Positions 7,857-17,240 of a stretch of DNA of 64,000 nucleotides are shown here, one piece after another. How positions within the stretch are numbered: position 1 is the first letter of the stretch; every line of letters begins with the position of its first letter. This stretch comes from Pseudodonghicola xiamenensis DSM 18339 (lineage in GTDB: Bacteria > Pseudomonadota > Alphaproteobacteria > Rhodobacterales > Rhodobacteraceae), in NCBI RefSeq assembly GCF_000429365.1, contig NZ_AUBS01000007.1, positions 1-64,000 of the forward strand, given 5' to 3'. A model generated the notes under the pieces. It saw nothing but the letters and a program-made list of their open reading frames with translations, was not told the origin of the DNA and ran no database searches. The position numbers and the translations under genes are program-made.

Positions 7857-8741
7857 ATGCCCAACCCCGTCACGAATGCGCAGATCGAGGATGTCTTGTC
7901 CTCGATCCGTCGCTTGGTCAGCGAAGACTCCCAAAGCAGCCCCGGGCCTGACGCTGGGCGAAATGCCGCTGCGGTATCGCAGCCGCGGGGCGATGCACAG
8001 GCAGAGGCGTTGGCCTCCGGCGTGGATCGGCTGGTGTTGACGCCATCGTTGCGGATCGACGAGAAAGCTTCGGCTCCGGTTGCGCCCGTGTCCGGGACGA
8101 TGGCCGAAGAGACGATGGCCGGAAGCGGGCAGCCCGAAGTAAGCCCCATAGAAAGCTATGAATTCGAGGCGGAGCCCCGCGCGTTCGACGCGGTTGAAGA
8201 TAGCGACGATGCCATGCTTCAGGCCTCTGGTCATGAGTGGATGGAGCCGATCGAAGAGGCGACGACGGGCGACCTGACCGCCGCGCTAGGGCGAGTCGGC
8301 GCCCATCAGCCCGATGTTGCGATGTCTGCCGATCCGGAGGAAGAGGAGGCGCCCTTTGTCGAGCCCTCTTTCCAGTCGTCCCGATCCGACAGCCTGAGTT
8401 CCAAGATTGCCGCGCTTGAGGCCGCGATCGGGCGGACCCGCGATCAGTGGGAACCGGACGGCGATAGCGCCGATGCCTATGCGGGAACGCGCGGCGAGGC
8501 GATTAGCTGGCAGGATCATGTCGAGGGGCCGCGCCAGCAGGCCGGCGCCTCTGCCCCACAGAGCGAGGCCCCGACCGCCGAGGACGAAGCGGTGATGGAT
8601 GAAGACGCCCTGCGCGAGCTGGTGGCCGAAATCGTCCGTCAGGAGCTTCAGGGCGCCCTGGGCGAACGGATCACCCGAAATGTGCGCAAGCTGGTGCGTC
8701 GCGAAATTCACCGGGCGATGGTGTCGCAAGACCTGGAATAG
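7857..8741 (+). CDS. DUF2497 (PopZ-like) polar-organising family protein
   Basis: A 294-residue acidic protein with the two ends typical of DUF2497/PopZ: an N-terminal helix (NAQIEDVLSSIRRLVSED) and a C-terminal helical block (ALRELVAEIVRQELQ, then ERITRNVRKLVRREIHRAM). A long low-complexity acidic middle lies between. In Caulobacter PopZ forms a polar matrix that anchors centromeres and cell-cycle proteins; the same role here is inference. The gene follows tolC by 93 bases and continues the conserved methyltransferase-TolC-DUF2497 order. valS, often next to this group in relatives, is about 11 kb further on here. Confidence 0.82.
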   Translation: MPNPVTNAQIEDVLSSIRRLVSEDSQSSPGPDAGRNAAAVSQPRGDAQAEALASGVDRLVLTPSLRIDEKASAPVAPVSGTMAEETMAGSGQPEVSPIESYEFEAEPRAFDAVEDSDDAMLQASGHEWMEPIEEATTGDLTAALGRVGAHQPDVAMSADPEEEEAPFVEPSFQSSRSDSLSSKIAALEAAIGRTRDQWEPDGDSADAYAGTRGEAISWQDHVEGPRQQAGASAPQSEAPTAEDEAVMDEDALRELVAEIVRQELQGALGERITRNVRKLVRREIHRAMVSQDLE

Positions 8742-8753
8742 GCGGGCTCCGGG

Positions 8754-10211
8754 TTACGGTAACGTGCGGGAGCGGGCGACCTTCAGGATGCCGTCAATAT
8801 CCATGTGGCGTTCCAGATGGTCTGCCAGCGCATCAAGCGTGGCCTCGACACCATCTTCATAACCTGTCTGAGAGCCATGGCCGAGCCCGGCCAGAAAGGC
8901 CGCTCTGAACGCGTCCGAGCTGAACATGCCGTGCAGATAGCTGCCGCGCACCCGTCCATCGGGGCTGGCGGCGCCTTCCGGATGGTCGTCGATCTCCAGC
9001 CAGCCGCGCTGGCAGTCGGGGCCCTCGGTCCGGCCAAGGTGAATTTCGTATCCTGTGATCGCCTCGCCGCCGGGCAGGGCGCGGCCGCGACGCTGGAGCA
9101 CCGTCTTATTGCCGCTCATCACCGTTTCGACATCAAGCAGGCCGAGGCCCGGATCGGTGCCTGGCGCGCCCTCCAGCCCCTCTGGGTCGGCGATTGAGCG
9201 CCCCAACATCTGATAGCCGCCGCAGAGCCCCAGCACATGGCCACCGCGGCGCAGATGGGCCTGGATGTCGATGTCCCAGCCCTGGGCGCGCAGGAAGACC
9301 AGATCCGCACGGGTGGACTTGCTGCCGGGGATCAGCACCAGATCGGCATCGCCGGGCAGGGCGCGTCCGGGGGCCACGATCTCGACGGTGACCGCAGGCT
9401 CGGCGGCGAGGGGATCGAGATCGTCGAAATTCGCCATGCGCGGGAATTGCGGAACCACCACCTTGCAGCCCCCCCCCTTGTGAGAGGCGATATCCATCAT
9501 GTCCTCGGCCGGCAGTCGCCAGGCCTCGGTGAACCAGGGGATCACGCCGAAGCTGGGCCAGCCGGTGCGGTCGGCGATATCGTCGCGCCCCTTGTCGAAC
9601 AGCCTGAGATCGCCGCGAAAGCGGTTGATGGCAAAGCCCGCGATCCGGGCGCGGTCGGCATCGTCCAGAACAGCCTGAGTGCCGACAATCTGGGCGATGA
9701 CGCCGCCCCGGTCGATATCCCCGACCAGGACCACCGGCATCCCGGTGGCCTGGGCAAAGCCCATGTTGGCGATGTCATTGGCGCGCAGATTGGTCTCTGC
9801 CGGGCTGCCAGCGCCCTCGACGATGACGATATCCGCCGTCTCTGCCAGCCGCTCGAAGCTTTCCAGCACCGCCTGCAGCAGTGCCCCCTTGTTGCGCTGG
9901 AAAAAGCCGGCCTCCTGGGTGCTGCGGCGACGGCCCTGCACCACAAGCTGGGCGCCGGTGTCGCTTTCGGGCTTCAGCAGTACCGGGTTCATGTCGCTAA
10001 GCGGGGCGCGGCGGCAGGCCCGCGCCTGCAGCGCCTGAGCGCGACCGATCTCGCCACCGTCGTCGGTAACGGCGGCATTGTTGGACATGTTCTGAGGCTT
10101 GAACGGGGCTACCGTCAGCCCCCGGCGCAGCAACGCGCGGCACAGGCCGGCGACGATCAGCGATTTGCCGACGTTCGATCCGGTGCCCTGTATCATCACG
10201 GCCGGGGTCAT
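8754..10211 (-). CDS. cobQ: Cobyric acid synthase
   Basis: CobQ amidates four side chains of adenosylcobyrinic acid a,c-diamide using glutamine and ATP, a late step of cobalamin (B12) synthesis. The 485-residue protein has the N-terminal dethiobiotin-synthetase-like P-loop (GTGSNVGKS, residues 9-17) and the [12 protein letters not shown] segment. A C-terminal class I glutamine amidotransferase domain carries the Cys nucleophile in [12 protein letters not shown] and a late His in SYLHGMF. Length is normal for the family. No other cob gene is in the window. It ends 12 bases from the convergent DUF2497 gene. Confidence 0.95.
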   Translation of the reverse strand: MTPAVMIQGTGSNVGKSLIVAGLCRALLRRGLTVAPFKPQNMSNNAAVTDDGGEIGRAQALQARACRRAPLSDMNPVLLKPESDTGAQLVVQGRRRSTQEAGFFQRNKGALLQAVLESFERLAETADIVIVEGAGSPAETNLRANDIANMGFAQATGMPVVLVGDIDRGGVIAQIVGTQAVLDDADRARIAGFAINRFRGDLRLFDKGRDDIADRTGWPSFGVIPWFTEAWRLPAEDMMDIASHKGGGCKVVVPQFPRMANFDDLDPLAAEPAVTVEIVAPGRALPGDADLVLIPGSKSTRADLVFLRAQGWDIDIQAHLRRGGHVLGLCGGYQMLGRSIADPEGLEGAPGTDPGLGLLDVETVMSGNKTVLQRRGRALPGGEAITGYEIHLGRTEGPDCQRGWLEIDDHPEGAASPDGRVRGSYLHGMFSSDAFRAAFLAGLGHGSQTGYEDGVEATLDALADHLERHMDIDGILKVARSRTLP

Positions 10212-10240
10212 GCGGTGCGATCCTTTGGCTGTTCGGGCGC

Positions 10241-10271
10241 AAAAAAACGCGCCCTTTCAGGCGCGCTTTTT
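10241..10271 (-). terminator. Rho-independent terminator after the DUF6280 gene
   Basis: A six-pair GC stem (CGCGCC/GGCGCG, loop CTTTCA) is flanked by seven A on the left and a T run on the right. In the minus direction the T run follows the stem, so it ends the gene at 10292-10612 before cobQ begins. The A/T symmetry means it could also work in the + direction. Confidence 0.8.
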
Positions 10272-10291
10272 AGTGACGGGATAGGCGGAGA

Positions 10292-10612
10292 TCAGGCCGC
10301 TTCGGCCTGCTCTGCGGCGTGGCGCCGCTCGCTTTCTTCGCGCGAGAGTGCGACCGAGGTCCGCACACCCTTGGAGACAAACTCCATCAGGCCCGACACA
10401 ACGCGTTCGTTGGGGTCGATCCCGGCACAGCTCAGAACTTCACGGCCATCGCGCGACCGCGCCCAGCGGGCGATCTGCTCCGGACCGTTGCCATATTTCT
10501 TGTCATCGGCGATTGCATCGTCGAGGGCGGCCAGCACAACGGCCGCGAACAGTTTACGCGCACGATTGCCTTGCTCATTATTGAAGGCGGTGCCGTCAAC
10601 GAAATCTTTCAT
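10292..10612 (-). CDS. DUF6280 family protein, function unknown
   Basis: This 106-residue soluble protein resembles a conserved family of unknown function found mainly in Rhodobacteraceae. Recognisable stretches are [25 protein letters not shown], broken into two helices, then [20 protein letters not shown] and an Arg/Glu/Ala-rich tail. The ATG at 10612 is preceded by AAGGG at a good distance; a longer frame exists upstream but lacks such a site. It is divergent from efp, and the roughly 220-base gap between them holds both promoters. The single Cys (LSCAGID) does not suggest a metal site. Confidence 0.75.
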   Translation of the reverse strand: MKDFVDGTAFNNEQGNRARKLFAAVVLAALDDAIADDKKYGNGPEQIARWARSRDGREVLSCAGIDPNERVVSGLMEFVSKGVRTSVALSREESERRHAAEQAEAA

Positions 10613-10831
10613 CCCGTTTCCCTTGTTTTTCTTGCTCTTGCAATTTTCGGCGTGCTGCTGCTTATGACGGATTGCGCACGATTCGGGCACCCCGTTTCTG
10701 CATGGCAGCATTGCTTTTGGTGCATATCTGTTTGCGCGCGTGGTACTATATCTCGTCGGCTTGCCAGGCAACGCACTGCCAGATATAGGGGCGCAAAGCC
10801 ATGCATCAACCTTGCGTACAAGGATTTACTC

Positions 10832-11395
10832 ATGCCCAAGATCAACGGTAACGAAATCCGCCCCGGTAACGTGCTTGAACATAACGGCGGTTTGTGGGCG
10901 GCCGTCAAAGTCGATCACGTCAAGCCCGGCAAGGGCGGCGCCTTCGCTCAGGTGGAGCTGCGCAACCTGCGCAACGGTTCCAAGCTGAACGAACGTTTCC
11001 GCAGCGCCGACAAGGTCGAGCGCGTCCGTCTGGAACAGAAGGACATGCAATTTCTCTATGAAACCGATGGGATGCTGGTTTTCATGGATACCGAGACCTA
11101 TGACCAGGTCGAGCTGCCGGCCGAGATCCTCGGTGATCGGCGCCCCTTCCTGCAGGATGGCATGACCATCCTGGTGGAGTTCTACGACGCCGAGGCCCTG
11201 AACGCGACGCTGCCGCAGAAGGTCACCTGCAAGATCACCGAGACCGAGCCGGTGGTGAAGGGGCAGACCGCGGCCAACAGCTTCAAGCCGGCGATTCTCG
11301 AAAATGGCGTGAAGGTCATGGTGCCGCCTTTCGTTGGCCCGGACGAGGACATCATCGTCAACACCGAGACGATGGAATACGCTGAGCGCGCCTGA
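10832..11395 (+). CDS. efp: Elongation factor P
   Basis: EF-P binds ribosomes stalled on polyproline and helps form the peptide bond. The 187-residue product has the three beta domains in order: KOW-like domain I (residues 1-65), OB domain II around [17 protein letters not shown], and the C-terminal OB domain ending [14 protein letters not shown]. The tip loop [10 protein letters not shown] carries the lysine that EpmA would lysylate; no epmA is in the window. The start at 10832 has AAGGA upstream and matches the family start [12 protein letters not shown]. The frame is open further back to 10319, but that part lies over the divergent DUF6280 gene. Confidence 0.97.
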   Translation: MPKINGNEIRPGNVLEHNGGLWAAVKVDHVKPGKGGAFAQVELRNLRNGSKLNERFRSADKVERVRLEQKDMQFLYETDGMLVFMDTETYDQVELPAEILGDRRPFLQDGMTILVEFYDAEALNATLPQKVTCKITETEPVVKGQTAANSFKPAILENGVKVMVPPFVGPDEDIIVNTETMEYAERA

Positions 11396-11423
11396 TCGGG
11401 ATCGCGACAATCGGCAAGTTGGG

Positions 11424-11455
11424 AAAGGCGGGTGGTGATCACCCGCCTTTTTGCT
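11424..11455 (+). terminator. Rho-independent terminator of efp
   Basis: A ten-pair stem (AAAGGCGGGT/ACCCGCCTTT) with a seven-base loop is followed by TTTTT, 28 bases after the efp stop. The A/T-flanked stem is symmetric enough to end the convergent methyltransferase gene as well. Confidence 0.88.
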
Positions 11456-11468
11456 TTCTTGCAATTTG

Positions 11469-12086
11469 TCAAAAGCTTTCCAAAATCGCCGCCCGCGCCC
11501 GAATCAGGCTGCGCTCGTCGACGAAGCGTGGGGTCGACTGCATGTAGTCGCGGAAGGCCTCGCCATAGCCCTGCAGCAGCCAGCGTTCTTCGTTCAGCAC
11601 GAAGAGAAAGTAGAGCAGGAACAGCACGAAGGCGAAGCCCAGGGTGATGACAGAGCCCGAGGCGATCCCCAGCCCGACGGTGGCCAGCACCGAGGTGACA
11701 TATTGCGGGTTGCGCGAATAGGCATACATGCCCCCGGTCACCAGCCCGTCGCTTTCGCAATAGGTGTTCTCGATCCCGAGAAACTTGTAGCCCCAGAGGG
11801 TGATGCCGAAGGCGATGACCATCAGCGGTACGCCGATGGCATAGCGGCCCCAGTGACCCCAGCCCTGGGTGCCGATTTCCATCAGGGCGAAGACGACGGT
11901 GCTGCCGCAGAAGATGCGGAACAGGCCGAAGGCGAGGTGGTGGCGGACCGGTGCCTCTTCTCCCGCCGGCCAGAAGCCGAAGGCGGGGCGATAGAGGTTC
12001 CAGGCCAGAAGTCCGCCCAGCAGCAGGGCCGAGACGATGGCGGCGATCAGGACGATGGAATGGATGGTAGGCAGAAGATCGGTCAT
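11469..12086 (-). CDS. Isoprenylcysteine carboxyl methyltransferase (ICMT/PEMT)-type membrane protein
   Basis: The 205-residue integral membrane protein has about five hydrophobic segments: residues 8-30, 50-70, 80-100, 125-140 and 145-165. It carries the signature of the ICMT/phospholipid methyltransferase fold: YSRNPQY at about residue 128 and NEERWLLQGYGEAFRDYMQ near the C terminus, where the EE pair helps bind SAM. Bacterial members rarely have a proven substrate; lipid or small-molecule methylation is likely. It converges on efp and shares the terminator region. Confidence 0.78.
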   Translation of the reverse strand: MTDLLPTIHSIVLIAAIVSALLLGGLLAWNLYRPAFGFWPAGEEAPVRHHLAFGLFRIFCGSTVVFALMEIGTQGWGHWGRYAIGVPLMVIAFGITLWGYKFLGIENTYCESDGLVTGGMYAYSRNPQYVTSVLATVGLGIASGSVITLGFAFVLFLLYFLFVLNEERWLLQGYGEAFRDYMQSTPRFVDERSLIRARAAILESF

Positions 12087-12210
12087 TGGTCAGTCCGGTT
12101 TGCGGTGGCTCCAGAAACGTGACGTTTGCAAGACCACGAGGATGCAACACTGACGCAACAGTCCGGTGACATTCCCGTGGCCACCGCGCGCCGGACCGGT
12201 ATGTCGGCTC

Positions 12211-12945
12211 TCAAAGCCGGCGCAGCGTCGCTCCTCCGGCCTGCATCGTGCCTTGCGCACGGTCGAAGCGCAGATAGGCGATGGCCTCTGCACCCGCGCG
12301 GGTGAAGAGCATACCGACCGGTTTGCCGTCTGCGGTGATCTCGGTTCCGGCTGGGGCCTCGCCTTCGATCGCGACGCGGGTCAGCCCCTTGCGCAGCTCG
12401 GTCTTGTGCTTCATTCGCGCCGTGACCTCCTGGCCGACATAGCAGCCCTTGCGGAAATCGACACCGTTCAACCGTTCGAACCCGGCCTCGAGGATATAGG
12501 TCTCGGGCGTCAGTTCGATACCGGTCTCGGGGATGCAATGGGCGACGCGGATCGCGTCCCAGTCGCTGCCGTCGTCGGCCTCGGGCGCGGGAGTATAGGC
12601 GCGCCAGCCCATCGCCGGGTCGCGCGGGTCGGTCAGCGCGCCGTCGGGGGCAGGGCCGGTGCCGCGTTGAAGGTTGAGCCCGGCGGGTTCGATCGTCACC
12701 TTGGCGCGCAGCTTGTACATCGTCAGTCGCCGCTGCAAATCGTCGGCAAGCGGTTCGGCCACGTCCAGCAGCACGTCTTCGCCCTGACGGGCAAGAAAGA
12801 AATCGGCGATGAACTTGCCCTGTGGCGTCAGCAGCGCGGCGTAGACGAGCCCCTGATCCAGCTTGCGGATGTCGTTGCTGATCAGCCCTTGCAGGAAATC
12901 CTGGGTCTCCGGCCCGCTCAGGCGCAGGATGCGACGCGTGGTCAT
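12211..12945 (-). CDS. ygfZ: YgfZ/GcvT-like folate-binding protein
   Basis: The 244-residue protein belongs to the YgfZ (COG0354/IBA57) family, which uses tetrahydrofolate to support assembly or repair of certain Fe-S proteins. The diagnostic motif KGCYVGQE is present around residue 175 in RKGCYVGQEVTARM, including the key Cys. The N-terminal half shows the GcvT-like fold (SGPETQDFLQGLISNDI). The ATG at 12945 begins where the family begins; the long frame extending further upstream covers the divergent glycosyltransferase and has no matching content. Length is slightly short compared with E. coli YgfZ, as in other alphaproteobacteria. Confidence 0.88.
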   Translation of the reverse strand: MTTRRILRLSGPETQDFLQGLISNDIRKLDQGLVYAALLTPQGKFIADFFLARQGEDVLLDVAEPLADDLQRRLTMYKLRAKVTIEPAGLNLQRGTGPAPDGALTDPRDPAMGWRAYTPAPEADDGSDWDAIRVAHCIPETGIELTPETYILEAGFERLNGVDFRKGCYVGQEVTARMKHKTELRKGLTRVAIEGEAPAGTEITADGKPVGMLFTRAGAEAIAYLRFDRAQGTMQAGGATLRRL

Positions 12946-13044
12946 AGTCTTGGTCCCGTGATGGTTTCTTGTCTTTCGTGCTTCGTGATATAGGAGGGCG
13001 CCGGGGCTTGAACAGGGTGCCCTTGACGATGACAGGAGTTGCCT

Positions 13045-13728
13045 TTGACCGCACCGATCAGCCTGGTGATCCCGACATTCAACGCCGAGGCCGAGTTGCC
13101 GCAATGTCTCGCCGTGCTGGCGGAGGGGCTGACGCTCGGGTTGATCCGGGAGTTGGTGATCACCGATGGTGGATCGGGGGATGCCACCTGCGAGATCGCC
13201 GATGCGGTGGGGGCGGAAGTGGTCGAGGGGCCGGCTTCGCGCGGTGGTCAGCTCAGGCGCGGTGTGGCGGCGACACGCGGTGAATGGGTGATGATCCTGC
13301 ATGCCGATACCGTGCTGGAACCGGGCTGGACGTCTGCGGTGGCGGCGCATGTGGCGCGCGCCGATGCGCCGCCGGCCTATTTTCGGCTGGGTTTCCGGGA
13401 CGGTGGTTGGCGGGGCCGGCTGGTGGCCGGCTGGGCCAATCTGCGCGCCAGGCTTTTCGCGCTGCCCTATGGCGATCAGGGGCTGCTGATCCGGCGGCGC
13501 GAGTATGAGGCGGCGGGGGGCTATCCCGATCAGCCGCTGATGGAGGATGTGGCGCTGGTGCGCAACCTGGACCGTCGGGCGATCGCGCTGCCGGTGACGG
13601 CGCAGACCAGCGCGGCGCGCTATGCTGCCGGTGGGTGGCTGCGGCGGGGAGCCGGAAATCTCTGGATCCTCATGCGGTATTTCACCGGGGCCGACCCGGA
13701 GCTGCTGGCGGCCAGGTATCACCGCTGA
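13045..13728 (+). CDS. Family 2 glycosyltransferase (TIGR04283-like)
   Basis: The 227-residue GT-A enzyme has SLVIPTFNAE at the nucleotide-binding start, ITDGGSGD (DGGS in place of the usual DDGS), and MILHADT as the DxD-equivalent region. GGYPDQPLMEDVALVRNL provides the catalytic acidic motif ED. It resembles the TIGR04283 group, which is often paired with a TIGR04282 nucleotidyltransferase-like gene, absent here. Start choice: AGGAG at 13034-13038 lies six bases before the TTG at 13045 but directly abuts the TTG at 13039, so 13045 fits better. The sugar and acceptor are unknown. Confidence 0.82.
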   Translation: MTAPISLVIPTFNAEAELPQCLAVLAEGLTLGLIRELVITDGGSGDATCEIADAVGAEVVEGPASRGGQLRRGVAATRGEWVMILHADTVLEPGWTSAVAAHVARADAPPAYFRLGFRDGGWRGRLVAGWANLRARLFALPYGDQGLLIRRREYEAAGGYPDQPLMEDVALVRNLDRRAIALPVTAQTSAARYAAGGWLRRGAGNLWILMRYFTGADPELLAARYHR

Positions 13729-13753
13729 GTGGCGGCCCGGTGGCCGCGCAGGC

Positions 13754-13812
13754 GGGGGGCTCTGCCCCCCACGGCCTTCGGCCTCCCCCCGGGATATTTA
13801 CAGCCAGAAAAA
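13754..13812. repeat. REP-like palindromic repeat, copy 1, at a convergent gene junction
   Basis: GGGGGGC-TCT-GCCCCCC forms a perfect seven-pair hairpin. It is followed by a second small dyad (GGCC-TTC-GGCC), then CCCCCC and the tail GGGATATTTACAGCCAGAAA. The same hairpin-plus-tail recurs at 17178-17240. It lies between the convergent glycosyltransferase and ABC exporter genes and could help end transcription from both sides. Confidence 0.75.
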
Positions 13813-13935
13813 CGGGGAGGTGAGCGGTGCAGGGACAAACAGTCCAGCGGACTGTTTTCAGCCGCGACCGGGTGGCTTCTCGGCCTGACGGCGACCGGCA
13901 AGCCCACCGGTCGTTGCCTTATGGTCTGATCTTGT

Positions 13936-15792
13936 TCAGCCGAAGAGTTTTTGCAGCTTGCGCCTGAGCCAGCCCGGTTGCGGCTGATCCAGGTCGGGGG
14001 CATGCGGGGTGAGGGCGGCGGTGCCCTCCGGGTCGATCACCGTCTTGCCGTCCTGGAATTGCAGCCGGTAGAGATCGGCATAGGTGCCGCCCCGGGCCAG
14101 AAGCTCTTCGTGCGTGCCCTGGTCGATGACCTGGCCGCGATCCATCACCACGATCTTGTCGGCGTTGCGGATGGTGGCGAGCCGGTGCGCGATCACCAAG
14201 GTGGTGCGCCCTCCTGACAGCTTGTCGAGCGCTGCTTGCACCACCTTCTCGGATTGCGCATCGAGCGCGCTGGTGGCCTCGTCCAGCAGCAGGATCGGGG
14301 TGTTGCGCAAAAGCGCCCGGGCGATCACCACCCGTTGCCGTTGCCCACCCGAGAGCGCTGAGCCGCGAGGGCCGACCAGCGTTTCCAGCCCGTCGGGCAG
14401 CTTGTCCAGGAAATCGCTGACATGGGCGGCGTCGAGCACGCGCTGCAGTTCCGCGTCGCTGACATCGGTGCGCCCGAGCAGGATGTTTTCCTTCAGAGTC
14501 TCGTCGAAGAGGAGCGCCTCCTGGCTGACCACAGAGAAGAGGCCGCGCAGATCGGCCAGGGTCATTTCGGTGACGGGAACGCCGCCGACGGTGATCCGGC
14601 CCTGTTGCGGGTCGACCAGACGGGTGAGCAGATTGAAGACGGTGGATTTGCCCGCGCCCGAGGCACCGACCAGGGCGGTGGTCTTGCCGGGTTCGGCCCT
14701 GAGGTTGAGGCCGCGCAGCACTTCGGCGGTGCCATAGCGCAGGGTGACATCCGTCAAGGCGATGTCTGGCAGGCCTTTGGGGGCGGGTTTGGGATTGGTC
14801 GGGGACTGCAGCAGGATTGGCGCGTCCATCAGTTCTTTCAGCCGTTCCAGCGCAGCGGCGGCGACCTGCCAGGCAGCGCTCATGTTGGCGAGGCGCCGCA
14901 TTGGATCGAAGGCCAGGCCGATGGCGGTGAAAAAGCTCATGAACTGGCCGACGGTCTTTTCTCCGTCGATGATCTCGGCGCCGCCATAGAGCAGGACCCC
15001 CATGAAGCCGAGGCCGGCCATGATGTCGATCATGCCGGAAATGGTGGCGCTGCCCACCGAGGATTTGACCTCGGCCCGGACGAAGCCGTCCATATGGCCG
15101 CTGAAGCGGTTGGCTTGATAGCGTTCGAGGCTGTTCAGCTTGATCGGGACGATACCATGGAAAATCTCGTCCAGCCGGGTCGAGAGATCGGCGCCCAGAT
15201 CGCGCGCCTGGGAGGCTTTCTTGCGAACATAGCGTTGTGCGATCCCGACCGGGATCAGGCACAGAGGCACCCCGAAGAGCATGACGGCGGTCCAGCGCCA
15301 GTCGACGTTGATCGCCACGCCCAGGAGCACCACGAGCGAGACCAGATCACGACCGGCGCCGGTCAGCACTATCTGCCAGACCTGGTTGATCGAACTGACG
15401 TCCGATTGCACCCGTTGGATCAGGAAGCCGGGCGGATGGGTCTGGTGAAAGGCGCTGTCCTGGCGCACCAGGCGGGCCAGAAGATCGCGACGCAGATTTG
15501 CGGCCGAGGCCTGGGAGATGTAGGTCAGCAGCACCTTTTGCACGCCGCCGGCGATGCCGCGCATCGAGAACAGCGCCAGAAAGGCGAGACTGACCCAGAC
15601 CAGCGCGCCGGAATTGCCCTGAACGAAGATATCGTCGAACATCGGCTGCATCATGTAGCTGACGGCGCCGACGGTCGAGCCTTCGACCAGCATGAAGAAC
15701 ACCGCCAGGGCGATCAGCCAGATATAGGGGCGCAGATAGTCGGACCAGAGCCATCCCAACAGCTCACGCGAAGAGGTGGGGCGGTTGCTCAT
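13936..15792 (-). CDS. MsbA-like ABC exporter (fused membrane and ATPase domains)
   Basis: A 618-residue half-transporter expected to work as a homodimer in the inner membrane. The transmembrane domain (about residues 25-305) has the six helices of type I exporters. The nucleotide-binding domain follows with Walker A (VGASGAGKS, 375-383), signature LSGGQ (480-484), Walker B with catalytic Glu (LLLDEATS, about 501-508) and a switch His in IAHRLATIRNA. Sequence and size fit the MsbA/lipid-flippase or multidrug group; the substrate is unproven and no lipid A genes adjoin. The C-terminal tail beyond about residue 585 is proline-rich then basic. Confidence 0.88.
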   Translation of the reverse strand: MSNRPTSSRELLGWLWSDYLRPYIWLIALAVFFMLVEGSTVGAVSYMMQPMFDDIFVQGNSGALVWVSLAFLALFSMRGIAGGVQKVLLTYISQASAANLRRDLLARLVRQDSAFHQTHPPGFLIQRVQSDVSSINQVWQIVLTGAGRDLVSLVVLLGVAINVDWRWTAVMLFGVPLCLIPVGIAQRYVRKKASQARDLGADLSTRLDEIFHGIVPIKLNSLERYQANRFSGHMDGFVRAEVKSSVGSATISGMIDIMAGLGFMGVLLYGGAEIIDGEKTVGQFMSFFTAIGLAFDPMRRLANMSAAWQVAAAALERLKELMDAPILLQSPTNPKPAPKGLPDIALTDVTLRYGTAEVLRGLNLRAEPGKTTALVGASGAGKSTVFNLLTRLVDPQQGRITVGGVPVTEMTLADLRGLFSVVSQEALLFDETLKENILLGRTDVSDAELQRVLDAAHVSDFLDKLPDGLETLVGPRGSALSGGQRQRVVIARALLRNTPILLLDEATSALDAQSEKVVQAALDKLSGGRTTLVIAHRLATIRNADKIVVMDRGQVIDQGTHEELLARGGTYADLYRLQFQDGKTVIDPEGTAALTPHAPDLDQPQPGWLRRKLQKLFG

Positions 15793-15952
15793 GCGCGGGA
15801 ACTCCGGGATCGGTCGGGACGGGATGCATATCTCATGGGCGGGGACTTATGCTGACTGGGGCCTTGGCGCAAGCGGCGCGGGGCTTTGCGATTGACCGCA
15901 GATTGGCCGGGGTTACTGTGGCCGGGTGATCTTGAAGACAGGCATCCGAACA

Positions 15953-17170
15953 ATGAGTAACACTTTCAGTCTCGCCCAAGGGCGTGAATATCTGGCGATT
16001 CCGGGGCCCTCGGTGATGCCTGATGCGGTGCTGCAGGCGATGCAGCGGCCGGCCCCGAATATCTATGAAGGGCCGCTGGTCGATATGGTGGCGGGGTTGA
16101 TCCCGGATCTCAAGAGGGTCGCGCGGACCGCGCATAATGCCGCCATCTACATATGTAACGGGCATGGGGCCTGGGAGGCGGCGCTTTCGAACACGGTGGC
16201 TCCGGGCGAAACGGTGTTGGTGCCCGCGACCGGACGGTTCGGCATGGGCTGGGCAGATATGGCGCAGGGCCTGGGGATCGAGACGCAGATTCTCGATTTC
16301 GGCCGTTCGGTGCCCTGGGATCTGGACCGGATTGCCGAGGCGCTGCGCGCCGATACGGGCCATAAGATTAAGGCGGTGCTGGCGGTGCATGTGGATACCT
16401 CGAGCTCGGTCCGCAACGATGTGCCGGGGGTGCGCCGGGTGCTGGACGATCTGGGCCATCCGGCGCTGCTGATGGTCGACTGCATCGCCTCGATGGGCTG
16501 CGACCGCTTCGAGATGGACGCCTGGGGCGCCGATGTGGCGCTGACCGGCAGTCAGAAAGGGATGATGGTGCCGCCCGGTTTGGCCTTTGTCTTCTTCAAT
16601 GACCGTGCCGCGGCGGTCCGGGCGAAGATGCCGCGCGTCAGCCGTTACTGGGACTGGTTACCGCGGGCCGAACCTGAGGCGTTCTTCCAGTATTTCGGGG
16701 GCACCGCGCCGACCCATCATCTTTATGCGCTGCGGGTCGCGCTCGACATGATCCATGCGGAGGGGATGGAACATGTCTGGGGGCGGCATGCGCGGCTGGC
16801 ACAGGCGGTCTGGGCTGCCTGCGAGGCCTGGGGGCAGGGCGGGCCGCTGCGCCTGAATGTCGCCGATCCGGCGCAGCGGTCCCATGCTGTCACGGCACTT
16901 CGGATCGGGGCGCCGCATGGAACCGAGCTGCGCCGCTGGGTGCAGGACAATATCGGCCTGACCCTCGGTATCGGTCTTGGCATGTCGGAACCCGACGATC
17001 CCAATGGCGACGGATTCTTCCGGTTGGGTCATATGGGCCATGTCAACGGCCAGATGATCCTGGGTCTTCTGGGCGGCATGGAGGCCGGGATGTGCGCGCT
17101 TGATATTCCGCATGGGAGCGGGGCGATTGAAGCGGCGGCGAAGGTGATCGCCGGGCACTGTCGGGATTGA
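15953..17170 (+). CDS. Class V PLP aminotransferase, alanine/serine-glyoxylate type
   Basis: The 405-residue fold-type I enzyme resembles alanine-glyoxylate and serine-glyoxylate aminotransferases, which use PLP to move amino groups onto glyoxylate. Visible family features are the PGPS start motif (IPGPSVMPDAVL), the CNGHGAWEAAL cofactor loop, Asp176 in LLMVDCIASMGC that would hold the PLP ring nitrogen, and the Schiff-base Lys202 in TGSQKGMMVPPG. The ATG at 15953 gives MSNTFSLAQGREYLAIPGPS, the usual family start; the frame opens slightly earlier with non-homologous residues. The gene is divergent from the ABC exporter and ends eight bases before repeat copy 2. Confidence 0.87.
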   Translation: MSNTFSLAQGREYLAIPGPSVMPDAVLQAMQRPAPNIYEGPLVDMVAGLIPDLKRVARTAHNAAIYICNGHGAWEAALSNTVAPGETVLVPATGRFGMGWADMAQGLGIETQILDFGRSVPWDLDRIAEALRADTGHKIKAVLAVHVDTSSSVRNDVPGVRRVLDDLGHPALLMVDCIASMGCDRFEMDAWGADVALTGSQKGMMVPPGLAFVFFNDRAAAVRAKMPRVSRYWDWLPRAEPEAFFQYFGGTAPTHHLYALRVALDMIHAEGMEHVWGRHARLAQAVWAACEAWGQGGPLRLNVADPAQRSHAVTALRIGAPHGTELRRWVQDNIGLTLGIGLGMSEPDDPNGDGFFRLGHMGHVNGQMILGLLGGMEAGMCALDIPHGSGAIEAAAKVIAGHCRD

Positions 17171-17177
17171 TAGGGGG

Positions 17178-17240
17178 AGGGGGCTTTGCCCCCTCGGGCC
17201 CCGGGGGCCCTCACCCCCAGGATATTTTCAGCCAGAAAAA
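17178..17240. repeat. REP-like palindromic repeat, copy 2, overlapping the 3' end of the hisC gene
   Basis: AGGGGGC-TTT-GCCCCCT forms the hairpin, then a GC-rich stretch, CCCCC and the tail AGGATATTTTCAGCCAGAAA, matching copy 1 in order and spacing. It starts eight bases after the class V aminotransferase stop. The tail contains the stop codon of the convergent gene on the minus strand (TGA at 17230-17228). Confidence 0.75.

Noticed and set aside
10319..10831. Upstream extension of elongation factor P
   Set aside because: It overlaps the well-supported DUF6280 gene on the other strand, and the EF-P family start with AAGGA is at 10832.
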